Part shown: piece after piece, positions 1-11,400 of the stretch
Layout of the letters: every line of letters begins with the position of its first letter
Numbering within the stretch: position 1 is the first letter of the stretch
Source of the DNA: Anas platyrhynchos
Lineage: Eukaryota > Chordata > Aves > Anseriformes > Anatidae
Reading direction: 5' to 3'
DNA length: 64,000 nucleotides
NCBI RefSeq assembly: GCF_047663525.1
Contig: NC_092601.1
Location: forward strand, 15,275,501 to 15,339,500
The notes under the pieces: model-generated
Told to the model about the DNA's origin: nothing
Databases searched by the model: none
The model's input: the letters and a program-made list of their open reading frames with translations, nothing else
Position numbers and translations under genes: made by a program

Positions 1-1684
1 AGTCCTAGACACTTCTTGGGGTGCTTTATGGGGTGCTGAGCACCCCTAGGTGTGGAGGCTGTGGGGAAATGGGCTCTTTGGAGGGTCAGCCCCGAGTACC
101 CATCAGTGCCTGCTGGAACACCCCGAGCCCCACAAACTGTTCCAGAGGAATTGCTTTCTTATGTTACTGCTGCTTATCTCAGCTGGTGCCGCTATCAGGG
201 CATTGTCAGGGTTGCTCGTTTAATGCTGATGAGGGGATAATGAGAATGGCCACCAGTGCTGTAACAGCCATCTGATTTTTCATGTTTTGTGGTCAGGAAG
301 AGGTGACTAATAGGAAGGGATGGGGAGCGGTGCTCGGGGAGCGTGCCGGCCGCTTGTGGTGGCATTTCCAGGGCTGGAGGCTGAGCGAGCTGCAGGGCCC
401 CCTGATTTCAGATCTTGTTTCACGAGGAGCTCAGGGCTGGGGCTGCCACCTTCCAGGGACCTGTATCTGACAACATTGCACCAGGGAGGATGGTCTTGGG
501 ATCCTCTCAACGTCCAGGAGGGGCTGGAGCAGAGGGGGACGTTGGGGTGACAAGAAGGACTTTGAAGGCTCTGTAGGCCGGGCCTCATGGCTGTGTCTCC
601 TGGAGGGGTATCAAAATCTCCCAGCCTTAATTTCCAGTGAGCCAGCTCCTCCAGAGCTGATTCAACTGGTATCTCACACTTGTGGCTTGCATGTTTGAAA
701 GTGTCAGAACAAACCCCTGAGCTGCCCGTGTCCAACACCAGCCATATTTTGGGCCCACAACATCCGTTCTGTGCTCGGGACGAGGAAAAATCCCTCCACA
801 GTGAACAAACCTGGCTGGCGCACTCAAACTGAAGGCCCATGCCCAGCTGAGCAGGGCTGGATGAACCCAGCGAGGAAGGTGGCCTCAGAGCAATGATGCA
901 GGGGGAGAACTGGGGAAGGAGAGAGCAGAAGGGAGAGGGCACCAAAAGCTTCTGCAGCCAGGGTAGAGGATGTGTGGGGAGCTGTCAGACGTGCCCCCAC
1001 CGGGTCAGGGCTCCTCACAGCTTTATTTTGGCCGCGGGGGCGGCAGCGATGCTTTGCAGCAGGCTGTCAGGGGATGGCGTGGCTGGAGGAGCACCAGAAT
1101 GACTTTATTTCAGAAATATGTCCCTGAGGAGCATGCAGTGCCCCTCGGTTGAGCCGCTGGGACCCGCTCCGCTGGCGATAGCACTCGCCCCGGCTCTTAT
1201 CGCTCCGCTGGGAACAGAGCTGACGAGGAAGTCAGCCAAATCCCTATACGCCATTGCTGCCTTTGTCCCTTTGGCGTGCTTGAGATGAAGGCTGGTTTCA
1301 TTCCTCCTTACTTCTCTTTTTCTTCCTTTCCTCCTCCTTTCCCATGCACGATTTTTGGGGTCAATAATGGGCAGGATGGGGTGCAAGGTGGTGGCGGGGT
1401 GTGAGGGGGGCGATGTCCTGGTGTCCTGCTGGCACCACCCCAGCCGTGGGGCCAGCCGGGTGCCAGGCAGGAAAGGGCGTCCCCAGCCCCGGGAGGGGAG
1501 GAAAGGGACGGGGACAGGAAGGGCAGAGCGGCGCCCGGGGGGAGGCCACGCGAGGTGGGGAGAGCGCCCAGCTCCCGCGGGCAGGTTGTGCCCTCCAGCC
1601 TCCCCGCGGGCCGGGGGCACGAGGCACTGTTGAACGTGGCCCAGAATAAACAGCCTCCTGCCGCCGGCCCTCCTGCCCTCCCGA

Positions 1685-1705
1685 GAAAACAGCCGGCCTG
1701 TTTTC
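1685..1705. repeat. 8-bp inverted repeat, 5-bp spacer
   Basis: Arms GAAAACAG and CTGTTTTC are perfect reverse complements separated by CCGGC, inside a GC-rich stretch. It could be a paired transcription-factor site or chance; nothing else ties it to a gene. Confidence 0.5.
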
Positions 1706-2347
1706 CAGGCGGACGGGGAAGCGGCGGAGCCCTTTTTCCTCTGGCCCCGTTCCAGCGGAGCAGAGCAGCGGCATTAACCCGCTCAGCACAGGAGGAACGG
1801 GGGAGCCCATCCCAGGGCTGCCATCAGCTCCCCTGGGGATGGGGTTTCTCCTGCCCTGTTAGCGCTTTGTGGAGCAGCGGGGTTTGGCATTGCAATGGGT
1901 TTCCAGCTTGCAGTTCGTTGTGGGTCTCCTTGGGTGCTGTGGGTTAGGGTCCTGGTGCCCTCCTGGTGGTGGTGAGGTGCCGGGAGGATGGAGGGAGCCG
2001 GGGTTGGTTTGGGCTGAACGTCCCCCCCTTGCTCCCCACACACTGGGGACAAGGTGACTCTGCAAACCACAGGAGAAAAAAACAGCAAAAGCAACCCACG
2101 CCTTCCCCAAGGGCTTGACCAGTGTCTCTACATTTCAGAGAGACACCCAAAAAAACAGCCCCTCTATCACAGATGGATAGATTGGGGTGCCACCGCCTGC
2201 ATCTTTCCCTCCCCATGGGCCACAGCAGCCCCGTGCAGTCCCCACGTGTCTGCACTCCAGAGCTGGGCTCCGGCACGTGAGCGAGTTGGCTGCAGACCCC
2301 CGGGAGCCCACAATGGGATGGCTCCCTGCAGGACGAGCAGTTTAGCA

Positions 2348-2377
2348 TAAATATTTAATAGCTCCAGTAAATATTTA
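2348..2377. promoter_or_regulatory. Two TAAATATTTA palindromes 20 bp apart
   Basis: The ten-base palindrome TAAATATTTA occurs at 2348-2357 and again at 2368-2377, exactly 20 bp start to start, about two helical turns. The core resembles forkhead or TBP-like AT-rich sites. It begins an AT-rich block running to about 2,640 that also holds TTATAATAAAAATAG and an AP-1-like TGAGTCA. A regulatory role is inference. Confidence 0.35.
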
Positions 2378-3188
2378 ACTTCTCCAACATGAGTGAGGAT
2401 GGAAAAAACAGACCCCGGCGGGCAACCTCGCAAAGCCCCTGGGTGAGATGCTTCGGAGTGCTCTTCCCGAATCTCAGCCCATTGTGCGGGTGTCTAGGAA
2501 GGGCCTGGCTTTCATTAGATGTGTGTGCAGAGCCTAACATAAGGAGGCTGTGATCTGAAGTCAGCTTATAATAAAAATAGCATGCCCTTTGCATGAGTCA
2601 AAAAAGCACCCGCTCTCAATTAAAAGGGAACGACATCCATCTGAAGCTTAGGCTGGTACTTCAGCTGGCTCGTGCTGGGCATTAAAATCATCTCCTTGGG
2701 CGTTTCGAGCTCAAGAGGGTGAAGAGGTTTTGTAGAGGATGGGAACAAACTGTGCAGCAGAGGAAATTCTGCTCCTGTTAGCTATTGAGGCTGCTTAACA
2801 CCAGCGTTAGCTTTAGCGGAGAGGTTTCTGCCCTCCCCAGCTATGGTCAGCACACGGTGTGGTAGGGTCACTGCAGAAGCCCTACTCAGGCCATGCAAGC
2901 TGACCTTCTTGCTCAACCCACCAAACCTCATCATTTGGCTGTCAGCATCGCTTCCTTGCCTTTTAAATGACCCGCTGCTCACCGAGGGGATGTCCCACAT
3001 GGGCACGATGCTGGAGCCCTCACCCCAGGTGCCCTGCTGCCTCAGCACAGCGCTCTGCGACCTCGGGGAGTGATCCCGGATCTTCGTCCCTGCCTGATTC
3101 ATGCCGAGGAACCAATTTTTGCACAGCAGGACCTAGACACGTTGCCATCTGGTTGGACATGCCTGCGCTAATAATAGTGCAGCTAAAC

Positions 3189-3196
3189 ATTTGCAT
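3189..3196 (-). promoter_or_regulatory. Octamer (POU) site ATTTGCAT
   Basis: Perfect octamer, reading ATGCAAAT on the minus strand, in an AT-rich patch (about 3,130-3,260) containing CTAATAATAG. Candidate POU-factor site in a possible enhancer; single-motif evidence only. Confidence 0.35.
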
Positions 3197-3540
3197 GCGG
3201 GCCTCTTTTAGCACTCGGGCTCCCAGAGGGAGCCACATCTCTGGGGTTTTTAATAGAAAGCAAGCGGGGCCGTGAAGTCAGAGGAAGAAAAGGTGTTAGG
3301 AAACACCGGGTCAATGGGATGGGGCAATGGAGGGACTCGAACGTGAAGAAGAGCTGCTCCCCAAAGGCTCTGCACGGCCGGCTCTGGGTGATGGTGTGGG
3401 TCTGGGCTTGGCGAAACTCTGCCTCGTGCGCAGGAGGAAGCCTGGCAGGTCAGCGAGGTGAAACCACTCAGACTCATCCTTCCCGAGACGTATCGCCCCA
3501 TGCAGGTTCTCTGAAATGTGGTTTCCTGATGCAGCTGTTT

Positions 3541-3554
3541 GATAAATATTTATC
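3541..3554. promoter_or_regulatory. 14-bp palindrome GATAAATATTTATC
   Basis: A perfect 14-bp palindrome with GATA half-sites at both ends and a forkhead-like TAAATATTTA centre. It is preceded by CAGCTG (E-box, starting at 3532) and followed by a moderately AT-rich stretch to about 3,660. Looks like a candidate enhancer core; not tested. Confidence 0.4.
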
Positions 3555-4911
3555 TCCGCTCTATTGCGAAGCAATTAGGACAGCCTCAGAAGTGGCTTTG
3601 CTCAAGAGGCACCACAAAAATAAGACAATTTGGGTAATGAATGTGTCTATCTATTTTCCACTCATAAGGACTCTCCCGAAAGCTCGTGCGGAAGCAGCCA
3701 TTTCCCAAAGCTTTGGGTAAATGGCCGGTGCCACCCAAAGCAGCGTGCAGCTTTTCAGACCTTTGTTGGGGATGAAGAACCGGGGCTGTTCGCAGGCTGC
3801 AAACCCACGTGGCACAGCATGGGTGCAGGCAGGTTGTGCCTGGGGCTCAGGGTTCAAGCCCCAGCTCCTGCTCATGCCTACGAGGAGCCTGATCCCAGCC
3901 AACCCCAGGCCACCCTCATTAGGTGACACCACGATGTCCTCATGCCTAACAGCAGCAGTCCTGGTGTGAAATGTGGCAGAATTGCACCCAGTTCAGCCTT
4001 GACACCCCATCCCTGGAGGAGGGGTGGAGAGATTGAAGGGTTTGCACACCATTTGGGGAGCTCGTGAGCGAGCTGCTGCAGAAAAAGGACCTCTGCTTAT
4101 GGACTTGTAGCACAAACCAAGCCAATCCTCCACGTGTCGTGACCAGAAGATTAACCATGGGCCATCCCTGGGTGACAAATGTCCAGAAGAAGTCTCCTTG
4201 TCGGTGCTGGGATGGGGCAGTCCCTGCTCTCTCCTCTCGCATCACTTTCTCCTTGACACAAACCGTGCTAGTGCTCCTGGCCATCCCACCCCTCCCGGTG
4301 CCCACGGCCATCTGCTCGCCGCAGCCCCGCTCCTTTGTGCCGCTTCGTCCCCAAACGTGCACCGCAGCAACTCCTCGCTCCCTCCTCCTCGCCCGGAAAC
4401 GCGAGAGGTGGGGAAGGGAAAGGTTTCCCCAGCTCTGCGCAGAAATGCTCGAGTGTGTCAAAAGACAAAGCCTGTCCCCTTTGCAACCCACCAGCTGCTG
4501 CTGCCACAAAAGCGGGGAGAGGAGGGGGGCCGGGAGCGTGGGGGGCACTTTGTGACCCGAAAGGAAAAACCTTGAGAAAGGAACAGAATAAATATCCCCT
4601 CCTTCCGCCCCCTCTTAACAAGAGGGGACAGAATTAAACACTTTTGTTAAGTGAGGGGCTGTCCCCCACACCAGTTAACACGGCTCCTGCGCCCTGTCCT
4701 GGTGTCGGACTTTAACTCACTCTGTGTCGTGTCTTTCTCTCCATGGGCAGAAAATTCAATTAGTCTCGAGCAAATGCCTCCCTAAAGGACACAGAAAACG
4801 AAAATAAAGAGGAGAAATCTGCTTTCATCCCGTACAGAAAGAGGCTTTGGGGGGGAAATACAGATTAGGGAGATAAAGAGACAGGTTTAAGGCTTTCAAA
4901 AGGGGGTTTCT

Positions 4912-5480
<569 letters not shown>

Positions 5481-7651
5481 TGCACCCACCTGATGACCAA
5501 AGCCTGCTCCCACCCTGCTGAATGGATCCAACTCCCTCCACAAGCAGAGCTGTGTATTAGGGTACTTCTCTTCCTGTAAGACTCCAAACTGACCCTCTTT
5601 TTTTTGCTTGTTGGTCCAGATCTTCCACACAGGTACAAATATACCCAATTTCCAGCACCTCTGCAGCCGGGGCTGCAGGCTTAGGATGAAACCTGCTTTC
5701 CTCCATGGTGAAGGGAACCATGGAGGTGGGGGTTTTACCAGGGAAGGTTTGATGCTGGGAACACCTCCTGCAAGCCAACAGGTTGGGGATTTCTGCAGGA
5801 GCCCTGGCAATGGGTGGCCACCAGAAGCCAGGGGAGATGTTGCCGATGGCTGAAGGCCTCCTCCCTGCATGCCCAGGGCCTGGTGCCACAACGGGGGGAG
5901 CGTGGAAGGGCTGGGTGCCTCCTCCTCCTCCTTATCAGCACCGGTGAGCGAGGCGAGCATTTCCCGGCGATGGCGCTTCCTGCCTCTTGATTGCAGATGC
6001 TGGTGCTGATCACCGCTTCCTCCCCTGCCACTCGCCCACTTGCTGGTGCTCGGGGCTCCCCTGGCTGGGTTGGCACCGTCCCTTCCTCTAAATTCACCTC
6101 CCACAACTGTTTTTCCTCCAGTTGTTTACTTCCTCCTCTTCCAAGAAGGTTGTCTTCGCGTGCCGGGCCAGCTCTCGGCTGCCAACGCTCTGCAGCGAGG
6201 GCTGGTGCCTGCTCGTGCTGCCTGCCAGAGATAAGAACTAATCTCTGGTTTATGGTCGCAAATAACAACTTGCAGATCTGAGCCTTTGTACGGAAATCAG
6301 GACCGCACAAACAAGGGCAGCAGAAGGGAGGGGGGCTGGCAGCACATCCCTTTTCTCGAGGCTGGGTGTTGTTGTCTTGCAGAGTACCAGGTTTCATCAG
6401 CACGGGGGTGCAGCTCCAGCAAGCCTTGTGTTAGGGGCAGCAAATACATTGGTGGGGCAGAAGACTTCATTTTCAAGCTCATCAGAGGCTGGGCATGGGG
6501 AATTCTTCATGAGCTCTCCCTGAGCACAGCCTTCTCAGTGATAAGAGGGGAGAAGAGAGGCACCATACAAAAATGATAACCTGGGTGTGCACTGAAACAG
6601 CTCCCGAAGGCCTGCACTGAGGTTTTAAGGAGTTTAGTGTCTCTCAAAGCCAAGCCCTAGGAGGGAAAGAGACCCCACGAGCACAGGAATTGCCTGGAAG
6701 GGAGAAAATCTGGCTGCCCTTCCTTGTGCTGTCAGCTATCTCTTTAGGTGCACCCAACATCTGGCAGAAGACTGGGTTTTTAGCTTGCTGGCTTTCTGCC
6801 ACTGTCGTGCCACACAAGCAATGGGGACACTTGGCTCTTTCTGCTGGCACTGGCGCCATTGCCCAGACCACAGGGGATGACAGACTGGACCCTTTTCAGG
6901 TTGCTTCTGGAGATGAATGCAAAGCTGTGGCCTCCCAGCCTTTGCCAGCCAGGAAGAGGACGAGCCAAGTCTCTGAAGTGCCAAAGAGCAAGGCCACAGG
7001 GGGACAGGGGTGTGGAGACAGCAGAGCCTGAAAGTAAAAGGGATGGAAGAAGAGGAAGAAGTGGGAAAAAAGACAAGCTCTGGCAAAGGCTGGAGGAGGA
7101 CCAGCAGGTGACATGGGGCACCCTGACTGCCTGCTCCAGCCTCTGAACCCTGCAGAGGTCTCAGGTCATGCATTACCCAAGGCTTAAATGGCCCAGAAAG
7201 AAGGGATTGCAGACACTACCTCATGTCATATCCCTGGTGGCCATCCATGAGGTCATCGTGGCCTCCTTGACCATTGCTCTGGGCTGACTCTCCTGAGGCT
7301 CTTGCCTTTTCTCCTTTTAATAACACTTTTTTTGCTGCTCTCTCTCCCCTAACCAGGGCTACCAGGCTCCATGCTCCCAGAAAAATTCCCACTCCTGTTC
7401 CCCTCGTGGTCTGATGAGACAAAGTAGAAAAAATGGTCAGAGGAAAAAAGAAGAAAGGAACTGGTTTTGAAATGAATTGAAGCTGCTGGTCAGGCTGCCA
7501 CCGAGCAAACAAAAGCTTTCCAGCATGTAACTGCTTGTCTATGCAGGGAAATTAATTGGAACAGCTTTTCCAAATTAGCTGAATCTGATGATGATAAAAA
7601 TAATAAAAACAAATAGTGGATTAAGTTAAATTAGGAAAACGCAGCTTTATT

Positions 7652-7677
7652 CTGGAATAGGCGTGTCCACATTCCAG
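7652..7677. promoter_or_regulatory. Inverted TEAD-like pair
   Basis: CTGGAAT at 7652-7658 and ATTCCAG at 7671-7677 form a perfect 7-bp inverted repeat with a 12-bp spacer; the right copy sits in CACATTCCAG, matching the TEAD (M-CAT) consensus. It ends an AT-rich island beginning near 7,540 (AATTAATTGG, AAATTAG, ATAATAAAAAC). Candidate enhancer; role inferred. Confidence 0.35.
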
Positions 7678-8376
7678 CATATTTTACTCCACAATAGCAG
7701 CTTCACTCGGCTCCTCTGTGCCGACAAGCCCCGACACCGGCCCTGTGCATGCTCCTGCTCCTGCTCTGCAGGCAAGCGCTGCCTGCTCACCCCTCCTGCT
7801 GCTGGAGCCTCCTCCGGCCTTTTTCCTCCGGGCTGCCACTTGCCAGCACCTCTCCCTGCCAGCAAATCCTCCAGGCACTCTGGCAGTCCTGCAGATTTTG
7901 GTTTCTCATCCCGACAAAAGCTGTCCCCAGGCTTTCCCAAGCATGCGTGTGACCCTTTAGTCCCTGCTGCCTGCAACAACCTCCCCGCCTGCTCTGGCAT
8001 CCTCCCCACTTCGAGAAATTCACGTGGGTCCTTCCCTTAGCACCCAGGCCTTTGTGCTTCCTCTGTCACCCTGCAAGCTAGCGCCTCTTTTGCTTTTGCA
8101 CAGGCAGCTTGTCTGCCTTCAGACGGGCTCCCAGATGACATTTGCACACACAGACAAAAATCCCGGATTTATTTTGGATGGGGAAAGATGAGAATTTGGC
8201 ACGCGCAACCAAAGAGCGACCTCTCTGACCACGCTGCCTTCGCAGAGCCTGGTTGCTGGCTCCCATTTCATTGCTGTGGGCTCAGTGGGGCAAGCAGCAG
8301 TGACTGTACGCAGCTACATCAGCCTACAGCAGATGAGGATCTTGCCCCTTCTGTTAGAAGAAAGACATAATTTTAA

Positions 8377-8420
8377 TTATCTTGACATGTTTATCACTGT
8401 GAGCCTGGGCCCGTTATCTC
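8377..8420 (-). promoter_or_regulatory. Cluster of three GATA sites
   Basis: TTATCT (8377), TTATCAC (8391) and TTATCTCC (8414) give three GATA motifs on the minus strand within 44 bp, next to TTTTAATTAT. A further AT-rich stretch with TGCATGA follows to about 8,560. Candidate regulatory block. Confidence 0.35.
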
Positions 8421-11400
8421 CACGGGTTCGTTCTCAACTGCGTGGAGCTGAGGGAACATGATTGCCTTTTATTAAAATCATGCATGAGGTATTCCTGCAG
8501 CTGCACTTTGTGTCAAAGGATAAAAAATGTGCGCAGTGACTTTCCTCGCATTGTTAGCTCTGAGTAGCTGTGGTGTGCTGCGAGCCATTTCCTACACAAT
8601 GGGGCTTCAGCTATTACGGCTTATTTATGGGTCTGCATGTGTTCGCCCTGTCAAACCTTCTTACAGAGAAGGTTTAAAGCCATTAAAAAATGGTTTGGGT
8701 TAGTTTCTCTAAAACTTGCTTCACTGCACGGCCTGACATGTGAGAGCTCCAGCTTTGCTGTGCATCACTGTGCTGCCAGGTCCCTCTCCTCTGACCCCGC
8801 TCTGTAAAGCTGGGGCTTGTGCTGGGGCTGCTTGTGCCCTGCGAGAATGGAAGGGAAATGTCCCCTCCATCTGTGGGAGCATGCAGGGTTTCTTGGGTTT
8901 CCCATCATCACTCAAACCCAGCCACCCCATCTGCATGTCCAGCACCTCTGTGGCAAGACCCTGACACCTCCTCTTCCTCCTTGACTCTCATTTCATTTCC
9001 ACAAAGGCTGTTTTTCACTAACACTGGCCGTGTGGATCTGGAAAAGCCTTCTAACCTCTGCCTTGTCATCTGGTGAGTCACCTCAAACTGTCCCAAGCCC
9101 ATGCCCGGGCAGCCTCCTCCCTCTGGATTTCCTTCTCCCCGTTTCCACAGCTGGACAGCTCGTATCAGAAAGTAAATTCTTGACGAATCACTAGTTCTAT
9201 TTACTGTTTGCTACACCAAAGGGCTCAGGCATCCTAGGCATGGGGTCCTTGACCAATGCACAGAAAAGATCCTCTCTCTCCCACCAAGTTTTACGATCCC
9301 GGGACAAAACAGAAGATAACTGGGGCTCGTCGCAGAGCCCCAGACTGCAGTGTCAGCCAGCCTCTAAATAGTCCCAGCATCAGCAGCAGGGCTAAAAATA
9401 AGTCTGGCGAGGTTTATTTTCACATTTATTCTGCCAGAATATGCCGTATCCCGATCCCCATCCCTCCATCCTTGTCCTGTCGGGGTCCCCCCCTGCAACA
9501 TGCCCCGTCCCTGGGGGGACCCGCAGGTTACAGTGGCAGATGGCAGCTGTGGGGTCTTGGTGACCTGTTACCTTGTTAACCTGTTAAACTGCCACCAGTC
9601 ACTGCCTGTGAGCCCTGACCAGCCCAGGGCCCTGTGTTTGTGCAAAGCGGCCCAAAAGGCTGGCTGGGCTGGCAGCCTTCATCTCGGGCTTCCTATTAGG
9701 ATCACGCCGTCGGTCCCCGGGGCTGAAGTGTGCCTGTCCCAGGCTTGTCCCACTGGGAAATGGGCTTCAGGGCTCTGCCGAGTGTGTGGGGCAGCTGCAG
9801 GGCTGGGGATGGAGCTGGCTGCAGGGCAAGGTGGCTTTCTCTGTGGTTTTCTCCCAGAGTATTTATAGGGCCGTGAAGGTGACGCGGAGGCAAAGTGATG
9901 CACAGCAAAGCTGTATGTCTTATGTGTCAGCTGGGCAGTGGAGCAAGTTTTAGGGAATAAAGCATCTGGTTATTAAGCTGATGACATGATAAGCCTGGGA
10001 AAAGCATCATGTGGAGGTGGCTCCGTCCCCTTGATACCTGCTCTCGGTCATTTAGGGTAACGTGGGTGTCTGTCCCTGCCCCACATTGCTCCTTGGTGAC
10101 CCCTCTCCCTCTGTCCAAGCAAGTGGTGGAGTGGCAAGGCAGGGTGGCACGGTGGAGGAGCCCGTGTTCACAGTGAAGGTGCAGGGCCATAAAACCACAC
10201 TGCAATGTGTAATTACCAGGAGGAGGTTGGGGAGGTGAATACAGTGAGTGGGTTTATGAGGAGGTGAGGAGGAACAATGCAGCCAACGATTTTTAATTAT
10301 TCCTACAACAATAAGGGGAAACTAATCTCCCAGATCAGGGTGCAAATTTAATTCTCCCCTTCACTCCTCTTCCCATCATTCAGCCGAGCACAATGGCACA
10401 GATGCAGCCTGGGATGCTGTTCCTTCCTGCGAGGGATGCCCGACTGCTTTGGGGTGCCAGAGCCTGGATCCTCAGACAAATCCCCTAACCCTGAGTCTAC
10501 AGGAGGGGATTCCCTTGGGGGCTGCTATCTCATGTGCCACTTGGTTCACAGTTTTAAGTTTTCAGTGGGAGTACAGCAAGGCTCACTAGTGCTCCGTGGT
10601 GCAGGGCGCTGTACATAGCTGCTCTGACAAAAAAACTCTTCAGAGTTTATACACAGCAGGCAAAAGGCACGAAGTGGCAGCGTGACACAGCCAAGTCCTC
10701 TTGGCAAGGAGCTGGCAGAGTCCTGGCATCTGCTGCATGGCAAAACCCCGCGGCAGTGCTGGAGCCGAGCTCAGCCCCACTCCCCCCATCAGCCCCAGGC
10801 ATGGGGGAGCTTGGGGGGTGTCCTGTGGGGTGCAGAACAGCCCCCCCAGCCCCTGGGTCTGACCCAGGGCTGATGCAGAGTGTGGCACCGCACAAGGGGC
10901 AGCCTTTTAGAAGCCAAATTGTTTTCCCCTCAGAGCAGAATTGCTTTCATAGCTGCAGCCAGCACATCCCAGCCTTTCTGTCCGTTGCTTAATTAACTCC
11001 AGAGCTTGTATGGCTTTCTTCTGGGGGAAGAAAAAAAAAAATCGAGGGAAGAAAAGCAGAGAAGAATGCAATTTTTGCAAACACCCCCCGCCTCCGCGGG
11101 GTAGCGTGGGGCTGCAGCCCCACAGCTTGCTTCCTCCCTGCCCGCCCCCGCAGGCACCGGTGCTGGCCCGGCTCCCCGCACACAGATGTGGGCTTCCCCC
11201 GGGCTGCTGCGCTGTGCTGGGAAAGTTCAAACCTGCCATGGTCCTTCCACAGCTCCCCCCAGCCACCGGAGCATTCCCCGTGCCCCACATCATCCCCAGA
11301 GCTGGTGGGAAGAGCCTCATCCCCCCTCCTCGGTCTGTGCTGGGTAGGAAGGACCCCGGGTAAATAAACAGCAGCTGGTGGTGAAGTGCATCGTGATGGC

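Larger units (their letters stand above)
1..4911. other. Intergenic flank, no gene seen
   Basis: Non-coding, moderately GC-rich DNA at the far upstream side of LFNG. Open frames here are short, lack homology I can recognise and show no consistent splice structure. Within it are AT-rich islands at about 2,340-2,640 and 3,130-3,660, listed separately, that resemble conserved regulatory DNA more than the surrounding sequence does. Upstream of LFNG I would expect GRIFIN and CHST12 from the human order (memory). I saw no galectin-type or large sulfotransferase reading frame, so those genes, if linked, lie outside the window or I failed to recognise short exons. Confidence 0.6.
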
